Shown: in pieces, positions 52,801 to 59,990 of the stretch
Layout: each line of letters starts with the position of its first letter
Position numbering within the stretch: position 1 is the stretch's first letter
Assembly (NCBI RefSeq): GCF_938046015.1
Contig: NZ_CALIXW010000036.1
Coordinates: forward strand, 124,001-188,000
Length of the DNA: 64,000 nucleotides
Origin: an uncultured Porphyromonas sp.
Lineage (GTDB): Bacteria > Bacteroidota > Bacteroidia > Bacteroidales > Porphyromonadaceae
Direction: 5' to 3'
The notes under the pieces: generated by a model
The model's database searches: none
Told to the model about the DNA's origin: nothing
What the model saw: the letters and a program-made list of their open reading frames with translations, nothing else
Made by a program: the position numbers and the translations under genes

Positions 52801-53886
52801 CTAGTGCGTCAGGTACCAGTCGTAGAGCCGCACGACGCCCTCCTCGATCTCCACGCTGTGCTGCCAGCCTAGGGCGTGGAGCTTGTCGACGGAGCAGAGC
52901 TTGCGCATGGTGCCGTCGGGCTTAGTGCTGTCCCAGCGGATCTCGCCCTCGTAGCCTATGGTACGGGCGATGAGCTCGGCCAGTGCGCGTATCGAGAGCT
53001 CGTGGCCGCTGCCGATGTTGATGTGGCAGTTGCGGATCTCCTTGCTCCCCTCGGGATAGAGGTCGGCAAAGTCTACATGCTCCAGCACATAGAGCGAAGC
53101 GGCGGCCATGTCCTCACTCCAGAGGAACTCACGCAGCGGCTTGCCCGAGCCCCAGAGCTCGATGCGGTCGGGGTGGATGCCGAAGCGCGCGAGCAGCGCT
53201 GAGAGCTCAGCCTCGCTCCCTGTCCCCGATTCGCCTGCTACGGGACGCTTCTGGAGGTCGGCGCGCACGGCAGCCCAGTCTCCGAGGTCGAGGCACTTGG
53301 AGAGGTAGATCTTGCGTATCATGGCGGGCAGGACGTGGCTATTCTCGAGGTGGAAGTTGTCGTTGGGCCCGTAGAGATTGGTCGGCATGACGGCGATGTA
53401 GTTGGTGCCGTACTGCAGGTTGAGGCTCTCGCAGAGCTTGAGCCCCGCGATCTTGGCGATGGCGTAGGGCTCATTGGTGTACTCCAGCGGGCCCGTGAGG
53501 AGCTCGTCCTCGGGGATGGGCTGCTTGGCCTCACGCGGATAGATGCAGCTGCTGCCCAAGAAGAGCAGGTCCTGCACGCCGTGGCGGAAGCTCTCGCCGA
53601 TGACGTTCTGCTGGATCTGGAGGTTCTGATAGATGAAGTCCCCGCGGTAGGTGTTGTTGGCGAGGATGCCCCCGACGTGGGCGGCAGCGAGGATGACGAC
53701 CTCGGGCTGCTCGCTGTCGAAGAACTCACGGACGGCCACGGGATCTAGCAGGTCGAGCTCGGCATGTGTGCGCCCGATGAGCTGGGTGAAGCCACGGGCC
53801 TCAAGCTGGCGCCAGATCGCTGAGCCTACGAGGCCGCGATGTCCCGCGACGTAGATCTTGGTACTAGGGTTTAGCTTGGTCTTCAT
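52801..53886 (-). CDS. fcl: GDP-L-fucose synthase
   Basis: Epimerises and reduces GDP-4-keto-6-deoxymannose to GDP-L-fucose. The 361-residue short-chain dehydrogenase/reductase has GHRGLVGSA near the N terminus (NADP loop), the conserved FLGSSCIYP and the catalytic Tyr/Lys in PYAIAKIAG. An extra segment of about 40 residues (near 205-250) precedes ELWGSGKPLREFLWSEDMA; this longer form is usual in Bacteroidota. It starts 2 bp after gmd, which makes its substrate. Confidence 0.95.
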   Translation of the reverse strand: MKTKLNPSTKIYVAGHRGLVGSAIWRQLEARGFTQLIGRTHAELDLLDPVAVREFFDSEQPEVVILAAAHVGGILANNTYRGDFIYQNLQIQQNVIGESFRHGVQDLLFLGSSCIYPREAKQPIPEDELLTGPLEYTNEPYAIAKIAGLKLCESLNLQYGTNYIAVMPTNLYGPNDNFHLENSHVLPAMIRKIYLSKCLDLGDWAAVRADLQKRPVAGESGTGSEAELSALLARFGIHPDRIELWGSGKPLREFLWSEDMAAASLYVLEHVDFADLYPEGSKEIRNCHINIGSGHELSIRALAELIARTIGYEGEIRWDSTKPDGTMRKLCSVDKLHALGWQHSVEIEEGVVRLYDWYLTH

Positions 53887-53888
53887 CT

Positions 53889-54959
53889 TTACAGTGCTCT
53901 TTGGCCCTTGCGGACGTAGTCCATGTCGTGGGTGACCATGAGGCGGACGAGTTCGTCGAAGCTGGTCTTCTGTGGGTTCCAGCCTAGCAGCTGCTTGGCC
54001 TTGCTGGGGTCGCCGAGCAGCGTCTCTACCTCTGCAGGGCGGAAGTACTGGGGATCGACCTCCACCAGCACGCGTCCCGTAGCCTGGTCGATGCCGCGCT
54101 CCTCGATGCCCGAGCCCTCCCAGCGAAGCTCTATGCCCGCCTCACGGAAGGCCTTCTCTGTGAACTCACGGACCGAGTGCTGCTCGCCCGTGGCGATGAC
54201 GAAGTCCTCGGGCTGGTCGTGCTGCAGCATCAGCCACATGCACTCCACGTAGTCACGAGCGTAGCCCCAGTCTCGTAGGGCGTCGAGGTTGCCCAGATAG
54301 AGCTTGTCCTGCATGCCCTGGGCGATGCGTGCTGCCGCCAGGGTGATCTTGCGCGTGACGAAGGTCTCGCCGCGGCGCTCACTCTCGTGGTTGAAGAGGA
54401 TGCCATTGACGGCGAACATCCCGTAGCTCTCTCTGTAGTTCTTCGTGATCCAGTAGCCGTAGAGCTTGGCCACGCCGTAGGGTGAGCGGGGATAGAAGGG
54501 CGTCGTCTCGCGCTGAGGAATCTCCTGGACGAGGCCGTAGAGCTCCGAGGTCGAGGCCTGATAGATGCGTGTGCGCTGCTCGAGGCCGAGGATACGCACG
54601 GCCTCCAGTAGGCGCAGCGTGCCCGTAGCATCCACCTCGGCGGTGTACTCAGGGACGTCGAAGGAGACCTTGACGTGGCTCTGCGCGGCAAGGTTGTAGA
54701 TCTCGTCGGGCTGGATCTGCTGGATGATGCGGATGAGCGAACTGGAGTCGGTCAAGTCCCCGTAATGGAGGTTGAGCGCGCGCCGCTGCTTCATGTCGCG
54801 CACCCACTGGTCGAAGTAGAGATGCTCGATGCGCTCGGTGTTGAAGGAGGACGAGCGGCGGATGATGCCGTGTACCTCGTAGCCCTTCTCGATGAGTAGC
54901 TCGGCGAGGTAGGACCCGTCCTGCCCCGTCACGCCCGTGATCAGTGCGACCTTAGCCAT
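53889..54959 (-). CDS. gmd: GDP-mannose 4,6-dehydratase
   Basis: Makes GDP-4-keto-6-deoxy-D-mannose. From the ATG at 54959 ([22 protein letters not shown]) the product is 356 residues, the normal length. The NADP loop GVTGQDG, the STSELYG motif (catalytic Ser/Thr-Glu) and [10 protein letters not shown] (Tyr-x-x-x-Lys) are intact. It heads a minus-strand run of five genes (gmd, fcl, tamB, tamL, priA) of about 12 kb, with a -7 box 37 bp upstream. A frame open to 54998 would cross the promoter. Confidence 0.96.
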   Translation of the reverse strand: MAKVALITGVTGQDGSYLAELLIEKGYEVHGIIRRSSSFNTERIEHLYFDQWVRDMKQRRALNLHYGDLTDSSSLIRIIQQIQPDEIYNLAAQSHVKVSFDVPEYTAEVDATGTLRLLEAVRILGLEQRTRIYQASTSELYGLVQEIPQRETTPFYPRSPYGVAKLYGYWITKNYRESYGMFAVNGILFNHESERRGETFVTRKITLAAARIAQGMQDKLYLGNLDALRDWGYARDYVECMWLMLQHDQPEDFVIATGEQHSVREFTEKAFREAGIELRWEGSGIEERGIDQATGRVLVEVDPQYFRPAEVETLLGDPSKAKQLLGWNPQKTSFDELVRLMVTHDMDYVRKGQRAL

Positions 54960-54995
54960 ATATAATGTATCGTGTTGCTTGTGTTGGTTTGCCTG

Positions 54996-55003
54996 CAAAG
55001 ATA
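54996..55003 (-). promoter_or_regulatory. Promoter -7 box for gmd-fcl-tamB-tamL-priA
   Basis: Reads TATCTTTG on the minus strand, an exact TAnnTTTG match 37 bp before the gmd ATG. The octamer is identical to that of the tkt operon. Confidence 0.65.
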
Positions 55004-55290
55004 CGCTATTTCGCAGAGCTCCTCGGGCCTAAGCGCGGCGCGGATGCTCCCCTCTAGGGGCAGCGGCTAGCAAGGCTGCGCCTCTCGACCCTTGCCTTGG
55101 GTGAGAGCGGTCTACTAAGGGCTGCCCCTCGAGGGGCTGTGAGGCGCTCTATAAGTCCGCCCTAGGGGCGTCGCAGCCTTGAGCGGCTAGAGGCGGAGGA
55201 AATACGCTTTAGGCAGAAAGCCCCCCCTTTCCCTAGGGGTGTAAGAAGGCTCTCTCCGCAGGGGGCAAAATTTCTGTCCGCAAGGCGCCG

Positions 55291-55356
55291 AATTTTTGTG
55301 CGGAAGAAAATAAATTTCTGTGCGCACGAAAATTTATTTTCTTCCGCACAAAAATT
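55291..55356. repeat. AT-rich near-perfect 66-bp inverted repeat
   Basis: Arms 55291-55317 and 55330-55356 are perfect reverse complements over 27 bp. The 12 bases between them contain a further palindrome, GTGCGCAC, so the pairing continues with one mismatch and one wobble. The short motif AAATTTCTGTGCGC also recurs nearby as a direct repeat (about 55268-55281 with one change, and 55312-55325). The stretch is far richer in A and T than the rest of the window. It could be a small transposon remnant, a protein-binding cruciform or an RNA hairpin; no transposase or coding frame supports any of these. Confidence 0.85.
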
Positions 55357-55514
55357 TCCCGCCCTGCGCACCCCGTCCCGCTTCGGGGCTGTGCGGGATG
55401 CGCTGTGCTCTAGGCTGGGGCTGGGGCACGAGGAGGTTGCGGACTTCACCCTCGTCTTGGGTACAGCGCAGGGCGGGATGAGCCTCGTCGGGATGCGGGC
55501 GGTGGGGGAGAGGC

Positions 55515-55602
55515 GTGAGGGATATCAGTGAGACGGCTGAGGGACGTCAGTCAGGCCGCTCATGGATATCTGTCGGGAGGCCGAGGGCTATCCCTCACGG
55601 AG
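55515..55602 (-). repeat. Intergenic 22-bp-unit element, copy I (4 units)
   Basis: Units start at 55515, 55537, 55559 and 55581, exactly 22 bp apart, in reverse orientation. Unit 1 is GTGAGGGATATCAGTGAG, unit 2 has ACGTCAGTCAG, unit 3 ends TCGGGAGG, and unit 4 is GAGGGCTATCCCTCACGGAGCT. The same order appears in copies D and E. It sits in the divergent 820-bp gap 54960-55779, about 55 bp before the nhaC -33 box. That gap also holds the gmd and nhaC promoters and the inverted repeat at 55291; its remaining GC-rich sequence shows nothing I recognise. Confidence 0.86.
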
Positions 55603-55658
55603 CTGAGGCTAGGCTCGCAGCTCGCTGTGTCCTCGCCGAGCCCTTGCTGCGTAGGGTA

Positions 55659-55692
55659 TTTGGGGGGCTCCTCGCCAAAAGCTGTACCTTTG
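55659..55692 (+). promoter_or_regulatory. Promoter (-33 and -7 boxes) for nhaC-like operon
   Basis: TTTG at 55659-55662 and TACCTTTG at 55685-55692 are separated by 22 bp, close to the Bacteroidota TTTG-n(19-21)-TAnnTTTG arrangement. This is the only unit in the window where I see both boxes. The leader to the ATG at 55780 is about 80 nt. Confidence 0.65.
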
Positions 55693-55779
55693 TGGACGAT
55701 TGCTTCGAGGAGGTGCGTGCTTGAGTCCGCACTCGCTCCGTAGCTCTATTAGCTTAGTCTTCCCCTTCGTCCAAGGCCT

Positions 55780-57168
55780 ATGTCGCATCACCCCAATACT
55801 TCGCCCCGATCGCTGGGTTGGCTCGGTCTGAGTCCGCTCTTTGTCTTCCTCGCCGTGTATCTCCTGAGCTCGCTGCTCTCGGTGGACTTCTACCGCGCCG
55901 TGTATCTCCTGAGGCCGCTGCTCTCGGGGGACTTCGACCCCGTGTATTTCCTGAGGTCGCTGCTCTCGGTGGACTTCTACCGCATGCCCATTGCGGTGGC
56001 CTTCCTCGTGGCCTCGGGCTACGCACTGCTGATTACCCGCGGGGTGCGTCTGGAGGAGCGTATCCGCCAGTTCTCCCACGGGGCGGCCGACAGCAATATC
56101 CTCCTGATGATATGGATCTTCGTACTGGCGGGGGCCTTCGCCCAAGGGGCTAAGAGCATGGGCGCGATCGACGCGACGGTCAATACCATCCTGAGCTTCC
56201 TGCCCTCCTCCTTCCTGCTGCCGGGGCTCTTCATCGCCTCCTGCTTCATCTCCCTCTCCATCGGGACGAGCGTCGGCACGGTGGTGGCGCTGGTGCCCAT
56301 CGCGCTCGGGGTGGCGGATAGCCTCGGCCTCTCGGACGCCTACGTCGCAGCCATCGTGACGGGCGGAGCCTTCTTCGGGGACAACCTCTCCTTCATCTCG
56401 GACACGACGATCGCCGCGACGCGGACGCAGGGCTGCAGCATGCGGGATAAGTTCCGCGTCAACCTCGGGATCGTCCTGCCCGCAGCCCTCATCGCCCTCG
56501 TGGTCTACCTACTGCGCGGCATAGACTTGCCCGAACCGAAGTTCGTCGAGCCGGGCTCCTTCTGGCTCATGCTACCCTACCTGCTGGTGCTCATCTCGGC
56601 GCTGGCTGGAGTGAACGTGCTCGTGGTACTCGGCATCGGCATCCTCTCCAGCGGGCTCATCGGCGTGCTGACAGGGGCCATCGCTCCCTGGGGCTGGGTC
56701 GCCGCGCTAGGTGAAGGGATAAGCGGCATGGGCGAGCTCATCATCGTCACCCTGCTGGCGGGGGGCATGCTGGAGCTGATCCGCTACAACGGCGGTATCG
56801 ACTACCTGCTCTCCAAGCTCACACACCGCATCAATGGCAAGCGTGGGGCAGAGCTCACCATCGCCGCCCTCGTCTCCGTGGCCAACCTCTGTACGGCCAA
56901 TAACACCATAGCTATCCTCACCACGGGCGAGGTCTCCCGAGAGATCACTGAGCGCTACCAGCTCGACCCGCGCAAGACGGCCAGCATCCTCGATACCTTC
57001 TCCTGCTTCGTCCAGGGGCTCATCCCCTACGGTGCACAGCTGCTCCTGGCCTCCAAGCTCACGGGCGTCTCGCCCATCGCCATCATCCCGCACCTCTACT
57101 ACCCCTTCATCATGGGCGGCATGGCGCTGCTCTCCATCCTGCTGCGCTACCCCCGTCGCTACTCTTAG
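55780..57168 (+). CDS. NhaC-family Na+/H+ antiporter with N-terminal triplication
   Basis: A 462-residue membrane protein of the NhaC family. Characteristic stretches are AGAFAQGAKSMGAIDATVN, SISIG-like SLSIGTSVGTVVALVPIALGVADSLG, and TGGAFFGDNLSFISDTTIAATRTQG (ion-binding core), repeated in part later as ANLCTANNTIAILTTG. It probably exchanges Na+ for H+. The first helix region carries three tandem copies of a 14-15-residue unit (VYLLSSLLSVDFYR type) that most relatives would have once. All copies keep the frame. The gene starts a plus-strand run with GNAT (12 bp later) and cbiG-cobM. Confidence 0.88.
   Translation: MSHHPNTSPRSLGWLGLSPLFVFLAVYLLSSLLSVDFYRAVYLLRPLLSGDFDPVYFLRSLLSVDFYRMPIAVAFLVASGYALLITRGVRLEERIRQFSHGAADSNILLMIWIFVLAGAFAQGAKSMGAIDATVNTILSFLPSSFLLPGLFIASCFISLSIGTSVGTVVALVPIALGVADSLGLSDAYVAAIVTGGAFFGDNLSFISDTTIAATRTQGCSMRDKFRVNLGIVLPAALIALVVYLLRGIDLPEPKFVEPGSFWLMLPYLLVLISALAGVNVLVVLGIGILSSGLIGVLTGAIAPWGWVAALGEGISGMGELIIVTLLAGGMLELIRYNGGIDYLLSKLTHRINGKRGAELTIAALVSVANLCTANNTIAILTTGEVSREITERYQLDPRKTASILDTFSCFVQGLIPYGAQLLLASKLTGVSPIAIIPHLYYPFIMGGMALLSILLRYPRRYS
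55852..55983 (+). repeat. In-frame tandem triplication inside the nhaC-like gene
   Basis: Copies at 55852-55896 (45 bp), 55897-55938 (42 bp) and 55939-55983 (45 bp) share nearly the same sequence, beginning (G/C)CCGTGTAT(C/T)TCCTGAG. The middle copy lacks one codon. They encode AVYLLSSLLSVDFYR, AVYLLRPLLSGDFD and PVYFLRSLLSVDFYR. Similarity at the DNA level suggests recent duplication. Confidence 0.92.
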
Positions 57169-57180
57169 CCCCCTAGCCCC

Positions 57181-57720
57181 ATGTCTACCATCCAGCTACA
57201 GCTCCTCGGCCTCGACGATAGGACGCCCGAGCATCTGCGTGCCGCCTACGAGGCCGCCTTCCCGCCTGAGGAGCGCCGTCCCTGGGAGGAGCTCTTCGCC
57301 CTCGAGGGCTCGCGGCACCACGTCTGCCTCGTGCAGCAGGCAGGGCAGACGATAGGACTGGCCGTCGGCTGGGATCTCCCGAGCGCCTGCTACTACGAGT
57401 ATCTGCTCATCGACCCCACCTATCGTGGGCAGGGGCTAGGAGCTGAGGTGGTACGCCTCCTGCAAGGGCGCAATCGTGCCGCTCGCCCCTTCGTCCTGGA
57501 GTGCGAGCCTAGGGGCTACAGTCCTGAGGCCGAGCGGCGCCTAGCCTTCTACGCCCGTTTGGGGCTCGACCCACAGCCCTACGACTACGTGCAGCCCCCC
57601 TACGGCGAGGGCCTGCCCTGGGTGCCTCTGCACCTGCTCTCTGACCGTAGGCTTGAGCTCGAGACCTACGAGCAAATACGCCGTGATATCCATCAGTATG
57701 TCTATAAGGTGATGCCCTAG
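57181..57720 (+). CDS. GNAT-family N-acetyltransferase
   Basis: A 179-residue acetyltransferase. The acetyl-CoA loop (motif A) is YRGQGLGAEVVRLLQ at about residues 81-95, preceded by the ACYYEYLLIDPTYR strand. The N terminus PEHLRAAYEAAFPPEERRPWEELFAL is typical of a GNAT subgroup that begins with an alpha helix and a PEEER-like stretch. No substrate can be assigned. It is 12 bp after the nhaC-like gene and 37 bp before cbiG-cobM. Confidence 0.88.
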   Translation: MSTIQLQLLGLDDRTPEHLRAAYEAAFPPEERRPWEELFALEGSRHHVCLVQQAGQTIGLAVGWDLPSACYYEYLLIDPTYRGQGLGAEVVRLLQGRNRAARPFVLECEPRGYSPEAERRLAFYARLGLDPQPYDYVQPPYGEGLPWVPLHLLSDRRLELETYEQIRRDIHQYVYKVMP

Positions 57721-57757
57721 CAGCGTCGCACGACCCATATTAACTACAGGAACTCTA

Positions 57758-59572
57758 ATGACAAACCTTGCTATCCTCGCTGTCTCGCCTCAGGGCATAC
57801 AGACGGCACAGCCTATCCTCGCTGCCTACCCCCAGGCGCGCCTCTTCTCCACACATCAGGGAGCAGGGGTGACGCAGATCGATCATATACAGAGCTTCGT
57901 CTCCGAGCACTTCGCTGAGTACGAGGGCTGGATCTTCATCGGAGCTATGGGCATCTGCGTCCGTAGCATCGCTCCCCTCATCGGGCATAAGTACAGCGAC
58001 CCCGCCGTCATCAGCATCGACAGCACGGGGCGCTTCGTCGTCTCCGTCCTCTCGGGGCACGTCGGTGGGGCGAACGAGCTGACGCACGAGCTGGCGGGAC
58101 TGCTGGGCGGCGAGGCTGTCGTCAGTACCCAGACCGACAATACGGGCCTCTGGGCCCTAGACCTGCTGGCGAAGAAATACGGCTGGCAGCAGTTCACACA
58201 CGAGGGCGGACTCAATCGTCCCATAGCCCACTACACCAACGGCGAGCGTACGGCGCTGCTGCTGGAGGTCAAGGATAAGGGCACCTTCTACCTCGAGCGT
58301 ACCAAGGCCCCCCACGTCGATGTCTACTACGACCGTACGGAGCTACGCGAGGAGGACTATGCCCTCATCATCGTCGTCTCTCCACGCCACTACGAGACCT
58401 CGCGTCCCTGGATCCAGTACGTGCCGCGTGTGCTCTCCCTCGGGATGGGCTGCCGCTATCAGTGCGAGCCTACAGACATCGTCGCCTACATCCTCAGTGA
58501 GGTGCGCCGACTGGGCTATTACCCCGAGGCTATCGGCCAGCTCTCGACGATCGACCTGAAGAAGGATGAGCCGCTGCTGAAGGAGCTGGAGGCGACCCTG
58601 GGGCTCACGGCACAGATCTATACGTCCAAGGAACTGGCGCCCGTCGAGGTGGCCAATCCCTCGGAGTACGTACGCAAGGTGACGGGCGTCTGGGGCGTCT
58701 CGGAGAGCTGTGCTCGCTACGCTGCCGACCTCGGCCCGCTGGTCATCGAGAAGCAGAAGGGCATGCTCCATAATGGTAATGACTTCACCTTCGCCCTAGC
58801 GCTCGACCGTGCTGCCGAGCGCCGTGGGCACATCGAGATCGTCGGTGCAGGGCCTGGCGACCCCGACCTCATCTCCATCCGCGGACGTCAGTGGCTGGAG
58901 CATGCCGACCTCATCCTCTACGCGGGGAGCCTCGTGCCGAAGGCGCTGACGCTCTGTGCCAAGGCAGGCGCCGTCGTACGCAGCTCGGCGGACATGAACC
59001 TCGAGGAGCAGTTCGCCCTGATGAAGGAGTTCTATGATAAGGGGCTCTTGGTCGCGCGTCTGCATACGGGCGACCCTTGTATCTACGGGGCGATCCAGGA
59101 GCAGATGGCCTTCTTCGACGAGTATGGGATGAGCTACCACATCACTCCAGGGATCTCCTCCTTCCAGGCGGCAGCGGCAGAGCTCCGCTCACAGTTCACC
59201 ATCCCCGAGAAGACGCAGACCATCATCCTCACACGCGGTGAGGGGCGTACGGTGATGCCCGAGAAGGAGAAGCTGCACCTACTGGCGCGTAGCCAGAGCA
59301 CGATGTGCATCTTCCTCAGCGCGGGGATCGTCGATGACGTGCAGGCGCAGCTGCTGGAGCACTACCCCGAGGATACGCCCGTGGCAGCCTGCTATCACCT
59401 CACTTGGCCCGACCAAGCGATCTACCGCGGCGTGCTCAAGGATCTGGCGAAGATCGTGCATGAGCACAAGCTGACGCTCACGACGATGATCGTCGTCGGT
59501 GAAGCCATCGACAACCGCAAGGGACTCTCGCGCCTCTACGCCGATGAGTTCAAGCACCTCTTCCGCCGCTAA
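57758..59572 (+). CDS. CbiG-CobM/CbiF fusion, cobalamin biosynthesis
   Basis: A 604-residue bifunctional corrin-ring enzyme. Residues about 1-345 are CbiG (cobalt-precorrin-5A hydrolase): GAMGICVRSIAPLIGHKYSDPAVISID, SVLSGHVGGANELT, then LSLGMGCRYQCEPTDI for the C-terminal part. Residues about 355-600 are the precorrin-4 C11-methyltransferase (CobM/CbiF): VGAGPGDPDLISIRG, ADLILYAGSLVPKAL, LHTGDPCIYGAIQEQ and TPGISSFQAAAAELRSQFTIPEKTQT. Both act in consecutive steps, which makes a fusion sensible. The partner cobL/cbiET is at 21483. CbiH/J/C/D/L and the later genes are not here, so the full pathway cannot be judged from this window. Confidence 0.93.
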   Translation: MTNLAILAVSPQGIQTAQPILAAYPQARLFSTHQGAGVTQIDHIQSFVSEHFAEYEGWIFIGAMGICVRSIAPLIGHKYSDPAVISIDSTGRFVVSVLSGHVGGANELTHELAGLLGGEAVVSTQTDNTGLWALDLLAKKYGWQQFTHEGGLNRPIAHYTNGERTALLLEVKDKGTFYLERTKAPHVDVYYDRTELREEDYALIIVVSPRHYETSRPWIQYVPRVLSLGMGCRYQCEPTDIVAYILSEVRRLGYYPEAIGQLSTIDLKKDEPLLKELEATLGLTAQIYTSKELAPVEVANPSEYVRKVTGVWGVSESCARYAADLGPLVIEKQKGMLHNGNDFTFALALDRAAERRGHIEIVGAGPGDPDLISIRGRQWLEHADLILYAGSLVPKALTLCAKAGAVVRSSADMNLEEQFALMKEFYDKGLLVARLHTGDPCIYGAIQEQMAFFDEYGMSYHITPGISSFQAAAAELRSQFTIPEKTQTIILTRGEGRTVMPEKEKLHLLARSQSTMCIFLSAGIVDDVQAQLLEHYPEDTPVAACYHLTWPDQAIYRGVLKDLAKIVHEHKLTLTTMIVVGEAIDNRKGLSRLYADEFKHLFRR

Positions 59573-59713
59573 GCCCTCCGCTCCCGCAGTCGCAGCACGA
59601 GCCTTAGGACAGAGATGTCCACGAGACTAAGTGCGGGGAGCCTTGCCCTAGCTCAAGCCCCTCTAGATACGCCCTAAGGGCGCAGCGCAAGGTGGCCGCC
59701 TCTTCTCAGCTCT

Positions 59714-59801
59714 GCGAGGGATATCCCTCAGCTCGCTGACTGCTATCCCTCACGCTCATGATGGGCGCCCCTCAGTCGCCTGACTGGTATCCCTCAGAGC
59801 C
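59714..59801 (+). repeat. Intergenic 22-bp-unit element, copy J (4 units)
   Basis: Units start at 59714, 59736, 59758 and 59780, exactly 22 bp apart, in forward orientation. Unit 1 is the perfect palindrome GAGGGATATCCCTC, unit 2 CTGACTGCTATCCCTCAC, unit 3 is degenerate (ATGATGGGCGCCCCTCAG, at the position where other copies carry ACGTC), and unit 4 is CTGACTGGTATCCCTCAG. The 3' flank is CCCCGCCCCCTAGG. It lies in the convergent gap 59573-59990 between cbiG-cobM and dprA, which also holds the hairpin at 59882-59916 and nothing else I recognise. Confidence 0.86.
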
Positions 59802-59881
59802 CCGCCCCCTAGGCTTGCACCTCACTAAGCGCAAGCTCGGAGCTGCGGCCTCTCAGCCTCTCACCGCTCTCGTCGAAAGTA

Positions 59882-59916
59882 CAGCGCCCCGTGTGATCTC
59901 GTCACACGGGGCGCTG
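59882..59916. terminator. Bidirectional terminator between cbiG-cobM and dprA
   Basis: A perfect 15-bp stem (59882-59896 with 59902-59916) with a 5-nt loop, followed by CCTTTGTA on the plus strand and preceded by CGAAAGTA, so TACTTTCG on the minus strand. It could end transcription from either convergent gene. Confidence 0.85.
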
Positions 59917-59990
59917 CCTTTGTATCCTGGTGCGCTTACTGCGCTGTCGTGAGGGCGGATGCACTGCCCCCTCGGCTGCTCGTTCTAGGA

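Noticed and set aside
55162..55449. A 95-codon minus-strand frame running through the inverted repeat
   Set aside because: Its Phe/Cys/Ala/Glu-rich middle is just the translated inverted repeat, its flanks are low-complexity, and no promoter or relative supports a protein.
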